This document shows, piece by piece, positions 52,746-61,938 of a stretch of 64,000 nt of DNA. The position numbers and the translations under genes are program-made. The notes beneath the pieces are model-generated. The model was not told where the DNA came from, searched no databases, and was given only the letters and a program-made list of their open reading frames with translations. The stretch is from CANMIH01 sp049116335 (GTDB taxonomy: Bacteria > Pseudomonadota > Alphaproteobacteria > Rhodobacterales > Rhodobacteraceae): the NCBI GenBank assembly GCA_049116335.1, contig JAGDYZ010000037.1, positions 1-64,000 on the forward strand. Direction: 5' to 3'. Within the stretch, counting starts at the first letter, position 1; the number at the start of each line of letters is the position of its first letter.

Positions 52746-53696
52746 TTAGCGGTATTCGCCCGCGAACTCTTCGATTTTGGTCAAACCATCTGCTGTGACA
52801 AAACCCGGACCCGAGTTGATGTTGTTGCCCGGCAGAACGCCATAGCGGTGATAGTTGGTCATTACGACAACCGGCAGATAGGCCTGCAGGAAGGGCTGTT
52901 GGTCAATACCCCACTGGATAACGCCAGATTTAATGCCTTTGACGATCTCGCCACCCAGGTCAAAGGTGCCAAAGTAGATATCGCCAGCAAGGCCATTTTC
53001 TTCCAGCGCAAGCAGCGTCGGATCCGCAGAGGTCGGACCAAGGGTCAGAACCGCGTCGGTTTCCGGATTGGCGGATAGGTAAGCAAGTACACGGTTTTTG
53101 ATCTCACCCGGATCCTGTCCGGCATCGATCATCTGGCTTCCCAATTCGATACCCAGACCATCCGCAAAGCCCTGACAACGCTCTTGGCTCGACGGCTGAA
53201 CGATGTAGTGGTTCACACAGAGGAACGAACCGATGCCGTCGCCTTTGGCGCGCAGACCCGCCGCATATCCCGCATCATACTCAGGTTGACCGACATACAT
53301 CAATGCGCCCACTTCGCGCGCTTTTTCCGGCGATCCGGTGTTCATGATGATGACGTCAACACCGCTGTCGACAGCGGCTCTGATCGGACCTTCCAAGATG
53401 TCTGGGTCGGCCAGTGTGGTGATGATGCCGTGTGGACCAGATGCGGCCGCTTGCTCAATGATCCGCGCCATATCGGCGAGGTCACCGGTCGGCGGGTTGC
53501 GATATTCCACCTCAACATCCATCTGCTCACCCGCAAGCGCGATGCCGTTTTTGATGGTGTTCCACCAGCTGTCGCTGTCCGGAGCATGGCTCACAAGAAT
53601 GTATTTTTCGCCTTCAGCCGACACAGTGGTCGCAGCTAGCAGCGGCGCCGCAACAATGGCCGTCGCCAGCGTCAATTTCTTAAACAGAGATGTCAT
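52746..53696 (-). CDS. Periplasmic sugar-binding protein
   Basis: A 316-residue periplasmic-binding protein of the RbsB/inositol type. Its signal peptide reads MTSLFKKLTLATAIVAAPLL followed by AATTVSA, with a cleavage site near Ala27/Glu28, then EGEKYILVSHAPDSDSWWN. It delivers substrate to the permease. I chose the ATG at 53696 because GGGAGGA lies just upstream and the signal peptide starts there; the frame is open to 53894 but that part overlaps the operator. First gene of the importer operon; diverges from the LacI gene. Confidence 0.88.
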   Translation of the reverse strand: MTSLFKKLTLATAIVAAPLLAATTVSAEGEKYILVSHAPDSDSWWNTIKNGIALAGEQMDVEVEYRNPPTGDLADMARIIEQAAASGPHGIITTLADPDILEGPIRAAVDSGVDVIIMNTGSPEKAREVGALMYVGQPEYDAGYAAGLRAKGDGIGSFLCVNHYIVQPSSQERCQGFADGLGIELGSQMIDAGQDPGEIKNRVLAYLSANPETDAVLTLGPTSADPTLLALEENGLAGDIYFGTFDLGGEIVKGIKSGVIQWGIDQQPFLQAYLPVVVMTNYHRYGVLPGNNINSGPGFVTADGLTKIEEFAGEYR

Positions 53697-53780
53697 GTGT
53701 TCCTCCCAAGATCCACAAATCGAGATCGAAAGCGGTAGATTCCCGCGTTTCCGACTCAAGATTAAACACATCACCATATT

Positions 53781-53800
53781 TTTTGCAACCGGTTGCAAAA
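53781..53800. promoter_or_regulatory. LacI-type operator, perfect 20-bp palindrome TTTTGCAACCGGTTGCAAAA
   Basis: Located between the binding-protein gene (-) and the lacI-type gene (+). A perfect palindrome with the central CCGG common to LacI-family sites. Its 18-bp core TTTGCAACCGGTTGCAAA recurs at 58141-58158, upstream of iolD. This marks the two divergent promoters as targets of the same repressor. Confidence 0.8.
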
Positions 53801-53881
53801 CGCTTCGGTAAATTTCATGATGTGTCTTGAGGAATTTCACGCTAAAACATCGTCTTTGAAGCTCGACGGGGAACTCGGAGA

Positions 53882-54880
53882 ATGGCCGTAACATTGAAAG
53901 AGGTTGCAGAACGGGCGGGTGTTTCGCGTTCAGCCGTGTCGCGCACTTTCACTAACGGCGCTTCTGTTTCCGAGAAAATGCGGCGCAAAGTTGAAAGGGC
54001 TGCTGAGGAGCTTGGGTATAGCCCTAATGCGCTTGCCTCGTCTTTGACGACCGGGCGCACAAAGTTGATCGGCCTGATCTCCGACAACTTCCATAACCCC
54101 TTTTTCCTCAAAGCCTTCGACGTGTTCACCTCGGGATTGCAGGCGCGTGATCTGCGCCCCCTTCTCGTCAATTTAACCTCGATGCCGGATCCGGATCAGG
54201 CAGCTCAGATGCTCCGTCAGTATTCGGTTGACGGTGTCATCGTCGCCTCGTCTACTGTTCCCCCAAGCTTCGCCACTTTGTTTGAAAAAGCGGGCATTCC
54301 AGCGGTGTTTGCCTTTGCGAGGTACCGCGGCAGCGACAGCTCTAACGTGGTTGGGATTGACAACGAACACGCGGGTTCTTTCGCGGCGCGTCTGCTGATT
54401 GAACGCGGATATCGCAATATTGGATATCTTGGGGGCCCTAAGACCGCCGTATCAACAACGGATCGTCTAAAGGGGTTTTCGGCGGAAATGGCTAGCCAGG
54501 GCCTCGGGTTTTCGCACTCATTCTCTGAGGAATATTCCTTCGATGCGGGCCGAGCTGAGATGCTGCGTCTGATCGACGAAGGCAATCTGGCGGATGTCTA
54601 TTTTGGGGCCGATGACATCATCTCGATTGGCGCGCTCAGCGCTCTGCAGTCTCGCGGCTTCAAGGTCCCTGAAGATGTCGGCCTTTTAGGGCTGAATGAT
54701 CTTGAAATGGCGGGGTGGGACAACATCAACCTGACAACCATCCGCCAGCCGATTGGTCAGATTGCAGCAGCTTCGGTCGACCTTATGGTTTCGCTTTTAG
54801 ATGATCCTGATCGCCATCCCGAGGCGCGGCTTTTCCCCTGTACCTTGATCGAACGGGGATCCCTTCGACCTTCTGTATGA
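53882..54880 (+). CDS. LacI-family transcriptional regulator
   Basis: A 332-residue repressor with an N-terminal helix-turn-helix (VTLKEVAERAGVSRSAVSRTF, residues 3-23), a hinge helix SPNALASSL (about 48) and a sugar-binding core (about 60-332). It probably releases its operators in the presence of inositol or a catabolic intermediate, derepressing both the importer and the catabolic genes. It lies 82 nt from the operator at 53781-53800. Convergent with the Gfo/Idh/MocA gene across a terminator. Confidence 0.88.
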   Translation: MAVTLKEVAERAGVSRSAVSRTFTNGASVSEKMRRKVERAAEELGYSPNALASSLTTGRTKLIGLISDNFHNPFFLKAFDVFTSGLQARDLRPLLVNLTSMPDPDQAAQMLRQYSVDGVIVASSTVPPSFATLFEKAGIPAVFAFARYRGSDSSNVVGIDNEHAGSFAARLLIERGYRNIGYLGGPKTAVSTTDRLKGFSAEMASQGLGFSHSFSEEYSFDAGRAEMLRLIDEGNLADVYFGADDIISIGALSALQSRGFKVPEDVGLLGLNDLEMAGWDNINLTTIRQPIGQIAAASVDLMVSLLDDPDRHPEARLFPCTLIERGSLRPSV

Positions 54881-54904
54881 TGCTCGCCTAAGGTGAATAC
54901 GCAG

Positions 54905-54931
54905 GCGGGCCCCGTTAACGCAAAGGCCCGC
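54905..54931. terminator. Bidirectional terminator candidate
   Basis: Arms GCGGGCC (54905-54911) and GGCCCGC (54925-54931), followed by TGTATTTTC, between the convergent LacI and dehydrogenase genes. Works for the plus-strand LacI transcript and possibly both. Confidence 0.55.
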
Positions 54932-54946
54932 TGTATTTTCATTCAA

Positions 54947-56083
54947 TTACGTGCGAAACATAGGCGGGCGTGCATCCACCCATGCGCCATTGGCGTTAGC
55001 TGAGGCAACCGCATTATGAACCGCCGCCATCGAGCGTAGCCCATCAGCAGCTTTCGGAAGCCCATCTCGCGTTTCACCCCGGATCGCATCTGCCAAATCA
55101 CAATAGATATTTGCCACGGCCAGAGGGAATCCTTCTGGGTGTGCGATCGCCACACGTGAAAGGCGTTCGGCGTCTTCGTGCAAACCACCCTCCCCTTTCT
55201 CGATGATCTGGGTGCGTCCACCAACGGGGGTGTAGATAAGCTGATTGGGCTGTTCCGATGCCCAACGCAACCCGCCTGTTTCACCAAAGATCTGGATATC
55301 AAAACCATGCTGTCTGCCAATGGCCACAGAAGAGGTCCAGAGGCGCCCAACCGTCCCACGATCCATTCTAAAGTTCACCATCGCATCATCTTCAAGTTCT
55401 CGGCTTGAGATGGTGGACGCGAAGTCGGCAGAGAGCGTGGACACTTCATCATCACAAATGAAGCTTGCCATGTGTAGGGCGTGAATTCCGCAATCCGCAA
55501 ACTGACCGGAAACACCCGCCATGGCCGGATCGTAGCGCCAACGCACACGTGGGTTGTCGGCATCGGTGGCATCGCCATGGTGTCCGTGACTAAAGTTGGT
55601 CACCACCAAGCGAATTTTCCCAAGCTCGCCCGCCCGCACCATAGCCCGCGCCTGGCGCACCATGGGATATGCTGAGTAGCAATAGTTTACCGCACAGATC
55701 TTGCCCGTTTTCTCGGCGACACGAACAATCTCTTCGCCTTCCTCAACTGTCATGGTCATCGGCTTTTCACAAAGCACATTGAACCCAGCTTCGAGAAAGG
55801 ACTTGGTGATTTCAAAGTGGGTCGAATTGGGTGTAGCGACCGTCACCAGATCAATCCGATCATCACGGTTCCGCTCACCTTCCAGCATCTCCTGCCAACC
55901 GCCATAGGCCCGGTCAATGGCAATCCCTAACCGTTGCGCATAGTCCCGGCCCACTTCTGGTCGGTGATCCAGCGCGCCAGCGGCAAGTTCAAAATGCCCG
56001 TCTGCAAGGGCGCCAAGCCGGTGTGCGGGGCCAATCTGGCTGCCTTCACCGCCACCGATCATTCCCCATTTTAGTTTACTCAT
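54947..56083 (-). CDS. Gfo/Idh/MocA family oxidoreductase
   Basis: A 378-residue NAD(P)-dependent dehydrogenase with the nucleotide-binding MIGGGEGSQIG near the N-terminus, then VATPNSTHFEI and the catalytic-loop LCEKPMTMT (about 105), and AVNYCYSAYPMVRQA. Related enzymes oxidise inositol, scyllo-inositol or glucosides. ATG at 56083, preceded by AAGGAAGG. Third gene of the minus-strand operon behind the dehydrogenase at 57008 and the IolE-like gene; 13 nt separate it from the latter. Confidence 0.85.
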   Translation of the reverse strand: MSKLKWGMIGGGEGSQIGPAHRLGALADGHFELAAGALDHRPEVGRDYAQRLGIAIDRAYGGWQEMLEGERNRDDRIDLVTVATPNSTHFEITKSFLEAGFNVLCEKPMTMTVEEGEEIVRVAEKTGKICAVNYCYSAYPMVRQARAMVRAGELGKIRLVVTNFSHGHHGDATDADNPRVRWRYDPAMAGVSGQFADCGIHALHMASFICDDEVSTLSADFASTISSRELEDDAMVNFRMDRGTVGRLWTSSVAIGRQHGFDIQIFGETGGLRWASEQPNQLIYTPVGGRTQIIEKGEGGLHEDAERLSRVAIAHPEGFPLAVANIYCDLADAIRGETRDGLPKAADGLRSMAAVHNAVASANANGAWVDARPPMFRT

Positions 56084-56096
56084 GTCTCGGCCTTCC

Positions 56097-56990
56097 TTAG
56101 TTGAAGCCAATAGATTCAAGGTATTCGCGATTGATGCGCGCATCGCCTACGGGATCGGGATCAAGTGTTGGGTCGCAATCCTGTTCAACTGTGCACCAGC
56201 CCTCGAAACCGGCATCTGTCAGGACTTTTCGAACCTCAGGGAAATCTACATCGCCGTCCCCGAGGTTGCAGAAAATACCCTGACCACAGGCATCATAGAA
56301 CCCGGTCCGTTTTTCGATCACGCCGGATTTTACTTTTGGATCGATGTCTTTGAAGTGCATGTAGGAAATGCGCCCAATGTTGCGCTTCATAAAGGCAACG
56401 GGATCAAAGCCTGCATAGGAGTGGTGTCCGGTGTCAAAGCAGATCTTGAGAATTTTCTCATCGACTTCGCTCAGAAGGCGCTCCAACTCGGGTTCAAAAT
56501 CCATGAACCCCGCCGCATGGGCGTGAATGCCAACGGTAAGACCATACTCTTCAGAACCGATACGCGCGCTCTCGGCGATACGGTCGCGGTAAGCCACCCA
56601 TTCGGCCTTATCCATTTGTTCGGCTTCACCGGCACGACCTGCGGTTGGCGCACGACGTGGCGAAATGGAGTCGATCAAAACCAGATGCTCGGCTCCATGC
56701 GCCTTGAGCGCCCGCGCCGTTCGATGTGTCGCATCCAGGACATCTTCCCAGGCGTCCGGATCGTGATACGGGCGAAACACCACGCCGCCGATTAGTTGTA
56801 AATCATGCTCTGCCAGACCGTCGGCAAGCACTGCTGGGTCCTCTGGCATAAAGCCAACCGGCCCAAGCTCGATCCCTTTGTACCCTGCCGCAGCACAGTC
56901 TTTCAGGACGGATTGCCATGTAGGGTTTCGTGGATCTTGTGCGAACTCCACACCCCATGAACAGGGGGCATTCCCGATTCTGATGGTCAT
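56097..56990 (-). CDS. iolE: IolE-like inosose dehydratase (TIM barrel)
   Basis: A 297-residue xylose-isomerase-like TIM-barrel protein opening with IGNAPCSWGVEF, the hallmark of IolE. Metal-site motifs follow: IHAHAAGFMD (about 150), CFDTGHHSYAG (about 182), MHFKDID (about 210) and VEQDCDPTLDP near the C-terminus. IolE dehydrates 2-keto-myo-inositol to the diketone that IolD opens. Between two dehydrogenases in the same operon; the first dehydrogenase gene starts upstream, 17 nt away. Confidence 0.85.
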   Translation of the reverse strand: MTIRIGNAPCSWGVEFAQDPRNPTWQSVLKDCAAAGYKGIELGPVGFMPEDPAVLADGLAEHDLQLIGGVVFRPYHDPDAWEDVLDATHRTARALKAHGAEHLVLIDSISPRRAPTAGRAGEAEQMDKAEWVAYRDRIAESARIGSEEYGLTVGIHAHAAGFMDFEPELERLLSEVDEKILKICFDTGHHSYAGFDPVAFMKRNIGRISYMHFKDIDPKVKSGVIEKRTGFYDACGQGIFCNLGDGDVDFPEVRKVLTDAGFEGWCTVEQDCDPTLDPDPVGDARINREYLESIGFN

Positions 56991-57007
56991 TTCTTGCTCT
57001 CCGATAA

Positions 57008-58111
57008 TCAGAAACGATTGATAGTTTTCCAGGCTTCGTCTTCTGACGATGCAAGCACCGCCGCGACGATGCGATTGACCTCATGTCCATCGCGAAATGT
57101 TGGCCAGATAGGTTTGCCGGTCGCGATAGCCTCAAGGAAATCCCGGGCCTCAATGATGATCTGGTCTTGGTAGCCGGTCCCATGCCCTGGCCCCTGACAG
57201 AATTGCGCATAGTTTGGGTGCTCCGGACCCGTCAGGATTTTGCGAAAGCCGCGCTCCGCCTCGGGGCCATCCATCCGGTACAACCAGATTGCGTTTTGGT
57301 CTTCTTGGTCAAAACGTATGGCGCCTTTGGTGCCGGTGATCTCATAGGCGTAGCCCATTTTGCGACCCGTGGCGACGCGTGAGAAAAACAGATGCCCCAT
57401 GGCACCGTTTTCAAAACGACACATCATCTGGGCCTGATCATCATTTGTAACCTCACCGCCGGGGCGGGTTTTATGAACTGTTTCTACGACCCCCATCACA
57501 CGATCAATCGGGCCTATCAGGGCCAAAGCCGCATTGATCATATGTGGCGCCAGATCCCCCATTGTCCCGTTCGCCATACCCGTTGTTCGCCAGGACGCTG
57601 GTGCAGAGGGATCCGCATAGAAATCTTCGGTATGCTCACCACGAAACCAGGTGACATCCCCGATCTCGCCCTGCGCAATCAGGTTTACGGCAAACTGGCT
57701 TGCGGGGGTGCGAATATAGTTGAAACCTACTATATTGGCGACGCCCGAGGCCTCAGCCACAGCAACCATGGCTGTGCTATCTTCAAGAGAGGCACCGAGC
57801 GGCTTTTCACAAAGAACCGGCTTCCCAAGTGCAAAGGCCGTTTCCGCTATCTCACGGTGCGTTTCCTGTGGTGAGGCGATGACGATCGCTTCGACCTTTG
57901 GATCATTCACCAGAACCTGCCAATCATCGGTTGCGCGCGCAAATCCATAAGCTGCACGATATCTTTCGGCACTTGTTTCGCTAGACGCGCACACCATTTC
58001 CAAGCGCGGCCGCAGCTTTGTATCAAATACAGCACCAACAGCAGACATGGCCACGGCGTGCGCCTTGCCCATGTATCCGCCACCAACAATGCCGATTCCG
58101 ATCTCAGTCAT
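57008..58111 (-). CDS. Gfo/Idh/MocA family oxidoreductase (inositol dehydrogenase candidate)
   Basis: A 367-residue NAD-dependent dehydrogenase: Rossmann motif GIVGGGYMGKAHA (residues 7-19), VASPQETHREI, LCEKPLGASLEDS (about 92) and a C-terminal barrel with GDLAPHMINAALAL. It is the first gene of the minus-strand operon, directly downstream of the LacI operator at 58141-58158, and diverges from iolD. It may be the inositol 2-dehydrogenase (iolG role) or may handle scyllo-inositol. The ATG at 58111 is chosen because the upstream frame overlaps the operator. Confidence 0.85.
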   Translation of the reverse strand: MTEIGIGIVGGGYMGKAHAVAMSAVGAVFDTKLRPRLEMVCASSETSAERYRAAYGFARATDDWQVLVNDPKVEAIVIASPQETHREIAETAFALGKPVLCEKPLGASLEDSTAMVAVAEASGVANIVGFNYIRTPASQFAVNLIAQGEIGDVTWFRGEHTEDFYADPSAPASWRTTGMANGTMGDLAPHMINAALALIGPIDRVMGVVETVHKTRPGGEVTNDDQAQMMCRFENGAMGHLFFSRVATGRKMGYAYEITGTKGAIRFDQEDQNAIWLYRMDGPEAERGFRKILTGPEHPNYAQFCQGPGHGTGYQDQIIIEARDFLEAIATGKPIWPTFRDGHEVNRIVAAVLASSEDEAWKTINRF

Positions 58112-58140
58112 CCTGTGCGCCTCGTTGTTTTGAAATTCAG

Positions 58141-58158
58141 TTTGCAACCGGTTGCAAA
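58141..58158. promoter_or_regulatory. LacI-type operator, second copy (TTTGCAACCGGTTGCAAA)
   Basis: 18-bp perfect palindrome between the dehydrogenase gene (-) at 58111 and iolD (+) at 58235; identical to the centre of the site at 53781-53800. It probably lets the LacI regulator control both catabolic operons. Confidence 0.8.
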
Positions 58159-58234
58159 ACTTGTATCTTGAGAATCGAAAACTCGCAAGCTGCATTCGGC
58201 AATTGGCCGGATTTTCCAAAGGGCCCGCGCAGAT

Positions 58235-60103
58235 ATGACGACCTCACATGACACGATCCGCCTGACCACCGCGCAGGCAATAATTAGATGGCTTTCCAAT
58301 CAGTTCATTGAGATTGATGGCCAAGAACACCGCCTCTGTGGCGGCGGGTTTGGCATCTTTGGCCATGGCAATGTGACCTGCCTTGGAGAAGCGCTAAACA
58401 GCCACCGCGACACCCTGCCCCTTTACCGTGGGCAGAATGAACAAAGCATGGGATTTGCGTCAGCAGGTTACGCTAAACAATGGCTGCGACAGCGCTTTAT
58501 GTTCTGCACTGCAAGCGCTGGGCCCGGTACCGCCAACCTGTTAACCGCTGCGGGCCTTGCCCACGCAAACCGGCTTCCGATGCTGCTTTTGTGTGGAGAT
58601 ACCTTCCTCACCCGCCTGCCCGACCCGGTCTTGCAGCAGATGGAAAATTTCTACGATCCAACCTTTGGTGTAAATGACGCGTTCAAACCAGTGAGCCGCT
58701 ATTGGGATCGCATCACCCATCCTGCGCAGGTGATCCAATCCTTGCCCGCGGCCATCGCGACACTCCTTGATCCTGCAGATTGTGGGCCCGCATTTTTGGG
58801 CCTGCCGCAAGATGTTCAGGGGTGGACCTACGACTATCCGGTGAAGTTCTTTGAGAAGAAGCTCCACCGTATTCGCCGACAAAGCCCGGATAGCGCCGAG
58901 ATCGCCGATGCCGTGGCACTTTTGAAAACCGCGAAACGCCCGATGCTTATTGCGGGTGGAGGTGTGCAATACTCGCGGGCCGTCAGCGAACTCACCGAAT
59001 TTGCCGAGACGCATAACATTCCGGTGGTCGAGACCATCGCCGGACGGGCCAATATGTTGGCCACACACCCTCTGAACATCGGACCTCTTGGGGTGACCGG
59101 TTCAAACAGTGCCAATGCAATAGCCGAGAAGGCCGATGTGGTGGTCGCTGTTGGCACCCGCCTTCAGGACTTCACCACCGGGTCCTGGACGGCCTTCGAT
59201 CAGGACGCGAAATTCATTTCGATCAATGCGGGCCGGCATGACGCTGGGAAGCACATGTCCTTGCCTGTAGTGGGGGACGCTAAACTGTCACTGACGGCCT
59301 TCTCCGACGCGCTCGACTATCGTGCTCCGACGGACTGGGAGGCCTTCGCCAAGACGGAACGCAGCAAATGGGACGCCTATGTTGCCAAAAACGTTGAACA
59401 TGGAAACCGTCCCAATTCTTATGCGCAGGCCATCGGCGTCGTGAATGCGCTGTGCGATCCGCGCGATCGCGTGGTTGCTGCAGCTGGCGGATTACCTGCC
59501 GAAGTGACGGCCAACTGGCGCACACTTGATATTGGCACTGTCGACGTCGAATTCGGTTTCTCCTGTATGGGGTATGAAATTGCCGGAGCCTGGGGAGCAC
59601 GCATTGCCCAGGCCGAACAAGAGCCAGAACAAGACACCATCACCTTCTGTGGGGATGGCTCTTACATGATGCTGAACTCAGATATTTATTCTAGTGTTCT
59701 CAGCCGTCAGAAGATGATCGTCCTCGTGCTCGACAACGGCGGCTTCGCGGTTATCAATAAGCTGCAAAACAACACAGGCAATGTGAGTTTCAACAACCTG
59801 CTTGAGGATTGTCCAACAATTCCAGAAGCGTTTGGCGTCGATTTTGTGACCCATGCCGCCTCGATGGGGGCGTCTGCAGAAAAGGTGGCAACACCTGCAG
59901 AACTTGGCGAGGCGTTCAAGCGCGCCAAAGCCTCAGACAAAACCTATGTGATTGTCATGGATGTTGATCCCTATGAGGGGTGGACCACCGAAGGCCATAC
60001 CTGGTGGGAGGTCGGCACACCGCATATCACCGACGACGACACAGTTCGGAAGGCTCATGTCGATTGGGAATCCTCCCGCTCAAAACAGCGTCGGGGGGTC
60101 TGA
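58235..60103 (+). CDS. iolD: 3D-(3,5/4)-trihydroxycyclohexane-1,2-dione hydrolase (IolD), ThDP-dependent
   Basis: A 622-residue thiamine-diphosphate enzyme of the acetolactate-synthase-like family. Seen: GQNEQSMGFASAGYA near residue 67, the central domain GVTGSNSANAIAEKADVVVAVGTRL (about 286-310) and the ThDP-Mg motif FCGDGSYMML..VLDNGGF (about 470-500). It opens the inositol-derived ring to 5-deoxy-glucuronate. Length fits IolD. First gene of a plus-strand operon iolD-iolC-iolB-aldolase. Its TGA overlaps the iolC ATG (TGATG), so translation is coupled. Controlled by the operator at 58141. Confidence 0.92.
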   Translation: MTTSHDTIRLTTAQAIIRWLSNQFIEIDGQEHRLCGGGFGIFGHGNVTCLGEALNSHRDTLPLYRGQNEQSMGFASAGYAKQWLRQRFMFCTASAGPGTANLLTAAGLAHANRLPMLLLCGDTFLTRLPDPVLQQMENFYDPTFGVNDAFKPVSRYWDRITHPAQVIQSLPAAIATLLDPADCGPAFLGLPQDVQGWTYDYPVKFFEKKLHRIRRQSPDSAEIADAVALLKTAKRPMLIAGGGVQYSRAVSELTEFAETHNIPVVETIAGRANMLATHPLNIGPLGVTGSNSANAIAEKADVVVAVGTRLQDFTTGSWTAFDQDAKFISINAGRHDAGKHMSLPVVGDAKLSLTAFSDALDYRAPTDWEAFAKTERSKWDAYVAKNVEHGNRPNSYAQAIGVVNALCDPRDRVVAAAGGLPAEVTANWRTLDIGTVDVEFGFSCMGYEIAGAWGARIAQAEQEPEQDTITFCGDGSYMMLNSDIYSSVLSRQKMIVLVLDNGGFAVINKLQNNTGNVSFNNLLEDCPTIPEAFGVDFVTHAASMGASAEKVATPAELGEAFKRAKASDKTYVIVMDVDPYEGWTTEGHTWWEVGTPHITDDDTVRKAHVDWESSRSKQRRGV

Positions 60104-61083
60104 TGAGCACCTTGTTGGACGGAATTCGAAAAGGAAACTTCGCTGTTTTCGGTCGCGCGGGCATGGATATGTTCGCAGATCCTCAGGGTACCAAAGCGGA
60201 ACATGCCGACATGTTCCGTGCCGATCTGGGAGGATCATCTGCCAACATCTGCGCCGGACTTTGTAAGCTTGGGATGCAATCGGCGCTGATCACTTCTGTC
60301 AGCAATGACACAGTGGGCCGTTTTTGCACCAACAAGCTAAAGCACTACGGCGTAGATACTCAGTATGTGAAAGTTCTGGATGGCGAACACCGTGTCTCTC
60401 TTGCGGTCTACGAAAGCACGATGGACGACTTTCAACTCTGTATCTATCGCAACAATGCGGTCGATTTTCAGGTGACCAATGAGGATGTTGACCGCGTCGA
60501 TTATGCCTCATTCGGCGCCCTGATCACTGCGGGAACGGTGTTTGCGGCGGACCCCTCGCGCAGCTCAACTTTCCGGGCGTTTGAGAATGCACGCGCGGCC
60601 GGTGTACCGATCTTGTTTGATATCGACTACCGGCCCTATTCCTGGTCCTCTCCCGACGTCGCAGCCGAGGTGCTCTCGCGCGCCGGTGAAGAAAGCGACC
60701 TGATCATCGGCAATGATGAGGAATTCGGCTTTATGGCCGGTGGGATCGAAAAAGGCTTGGACAAAGCCCGCGAGCTCGCGGCCTCAGGTAAAATGGTGAT
60801 CTACAAGATGGGTCATGAGGGCGCGATCACCCTTGTGGATGGGCAAGAAATCCGCACGGGCATCTACCCGGTCACGGCTGTCAAACCAAACGGCGCAGGC
60901 GACAGCTTTATGGCTGGTTTGCTTGCGTCACTTGCCACGGGGCACGACCTGCGAAGCGCCGTTTTGCGTGGCTCTGCCTGTGCTTCCATCGTCGTTTCGA
61001 AACCGGGATGTGCACCCTCCATGCCGACAACAGCAGAGTTGGAGGCATTTTTGCAAGAGCACCCTGGCCCAACCGCTACTTGA
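60103..61083 (+). CDS. iolC: 5-dehydro-2-deoxygluconokinase (IolC), PfkB family
   Basis: A 326-residue ribokinase/PfkB-family kinase. Seen: GRAGMDMFADPQG near the N-terminus, RADLGGSSANICAGLCKLG (about 40-58), an Asn-Asp rich LIIGNDEEFG (about 200) and the catalytic anion-hole motif NGAGDSFMAGLLA (about 264-276). It phosphorylates 2-deoxy-5-keto-gluconate. It is a stand-alone kinase, without the C-terminal DUF2090 aldolase domain found in longer IolC proteins, which fits with the separate class II aldolase at the end of the operon. Confidence 0.92.
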   Translation: MSTLLDGIRKGNFAVFGRAGMDMFADPQGTKAEHADMFRADLGGSSANICAGLCKLGMQSALITSVSNDTVGRFCTNKLKHYGVDTQYVKVLDGEHRVSLAVYESTMDDFQLCIYRNNAVDFQVTNEDVDRVDYASFGALITAGTVFAADPSRSSTFRAFENARAAGVPILFDIDYRPYSWSSPDVAAEVLSRAGEESDLIIGNDEEFGFMAGGIEKGLDKARELAASGKMVIYKMGHEGAITLVDGQEIRTGIYPVTAVKPNGAGDSFMAGLLASLATGHDLRSAVLRGSACASIVVSKPGCAPSMPTTAELEAFLQEHPGPTAT

Positions 61084-61095
61084 AAGGAGAGGCCC

Positions 61096-61938
61096 ATGCA
61101 TATCGCGCCTCACGACAACCAGAACAAACCCATCGTTGATGTGGATCACGACCTTGTTCCCTTGAACTATTTCAACATCATCAAGCTGAAAAAAGGCGAG
61201 AGTTTTGATTACAGTGTGCCGGGCTATGAGACCTGCGTTGTTCCGGCCACCGGTACAGTGACTGTTGATGTCGACGGTGCCATATTCGATACACTTGGCA
61301 ACAGATCAGGTGATGTTTGGGGCGGTGAGCCAGAGGGCGTTTACGTGCCCGTGGGGGCCAAAGTGCGCATCACCTGCCTGACGGATGACACCGAAACCTT
61401 CATTGCCGGGGCGAAATACGACAAGGTTCTTGAGCCTTTTGATGTGCGTGGCGACGACATTGATCTGGTGCAATATGGCTCTGACGACACCAAAACGCAT
61501 CGTAAAATCAAACACATCCTTGGTGCGCAGCATCACGACAAAGTTGGCCGTCTTCTGGTGAGTGAGCTTTTCACCGTTGGCGCAGGCGGTTGGTCTGGCT
61601 TCCCAAGTCACAAACATGACACCGATCGATTGCCGGACGAAACGCGGCACGACGAAACCTATAACTTCCGCTTCAAGCCTAACTATGGCTCCGGTCTTCA
61701 GATGTTGCAGCGCGAAGACAATAAACCTGGCGATGCCTATCATATCATGGATAGCTCTACGATCATGATCGACAAGGGCTATCATCCCTGTGCCGCACTT
61801 CCTGGATATGAAATGTACTATTTCACAATTCTGGGCGGGCTCAGTCAGCGGTCTTTGAAGCAGTACTTTCAGCCAACCCATGAAGAACAGCTGCACACCA
61901 TTCCCGGAATTATGGACATGGTGGCTAAGTTCAAATGA
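61096..61938 (+). CDS. iolB: 5-deoxy-glucuronate isomerase (IolB)
   Basis: A 280-residue bicupin. Seen: PGYETCVVPATGTVTVDVDG in the first cupin, and the second cupin with FPSHKHDTDRLPDETRHDETYNF (metal His and Glu) around residues 173-195. It converts 5-deoxy-glucuronate into 2-deoxy-5-keto-gluconate, the IolC substrate. It starts 12 nt after iolC and its stop overlaps the aldolase start (ATGA). Confidence 0.92.
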   Translation: MHIAPHDNQNKPIVDVDHDLVPLNYFNIIKLKKGESFDYSVPGYETCVVPATGTVTVDVDGAIFDTLGNRSGDVWGGEPEGVYVPVGAKVRITCLTDDTETFIAGAKYDKVLEPFDVRGDDIDLVQYGSDDTKTHRKIKHILGAQHHDKVGRLLVSELFTVGAGGWSGFPSHKHDTDRLPDETRHDETYNFRFKPNYGSGLQMLQREDNKPGDAYHIMDSSTIMIDKGYHPCAALPGYEMYYFTILGGLSQRSLKQYFQPTHEEQLHTIPGIMDMVAKFK

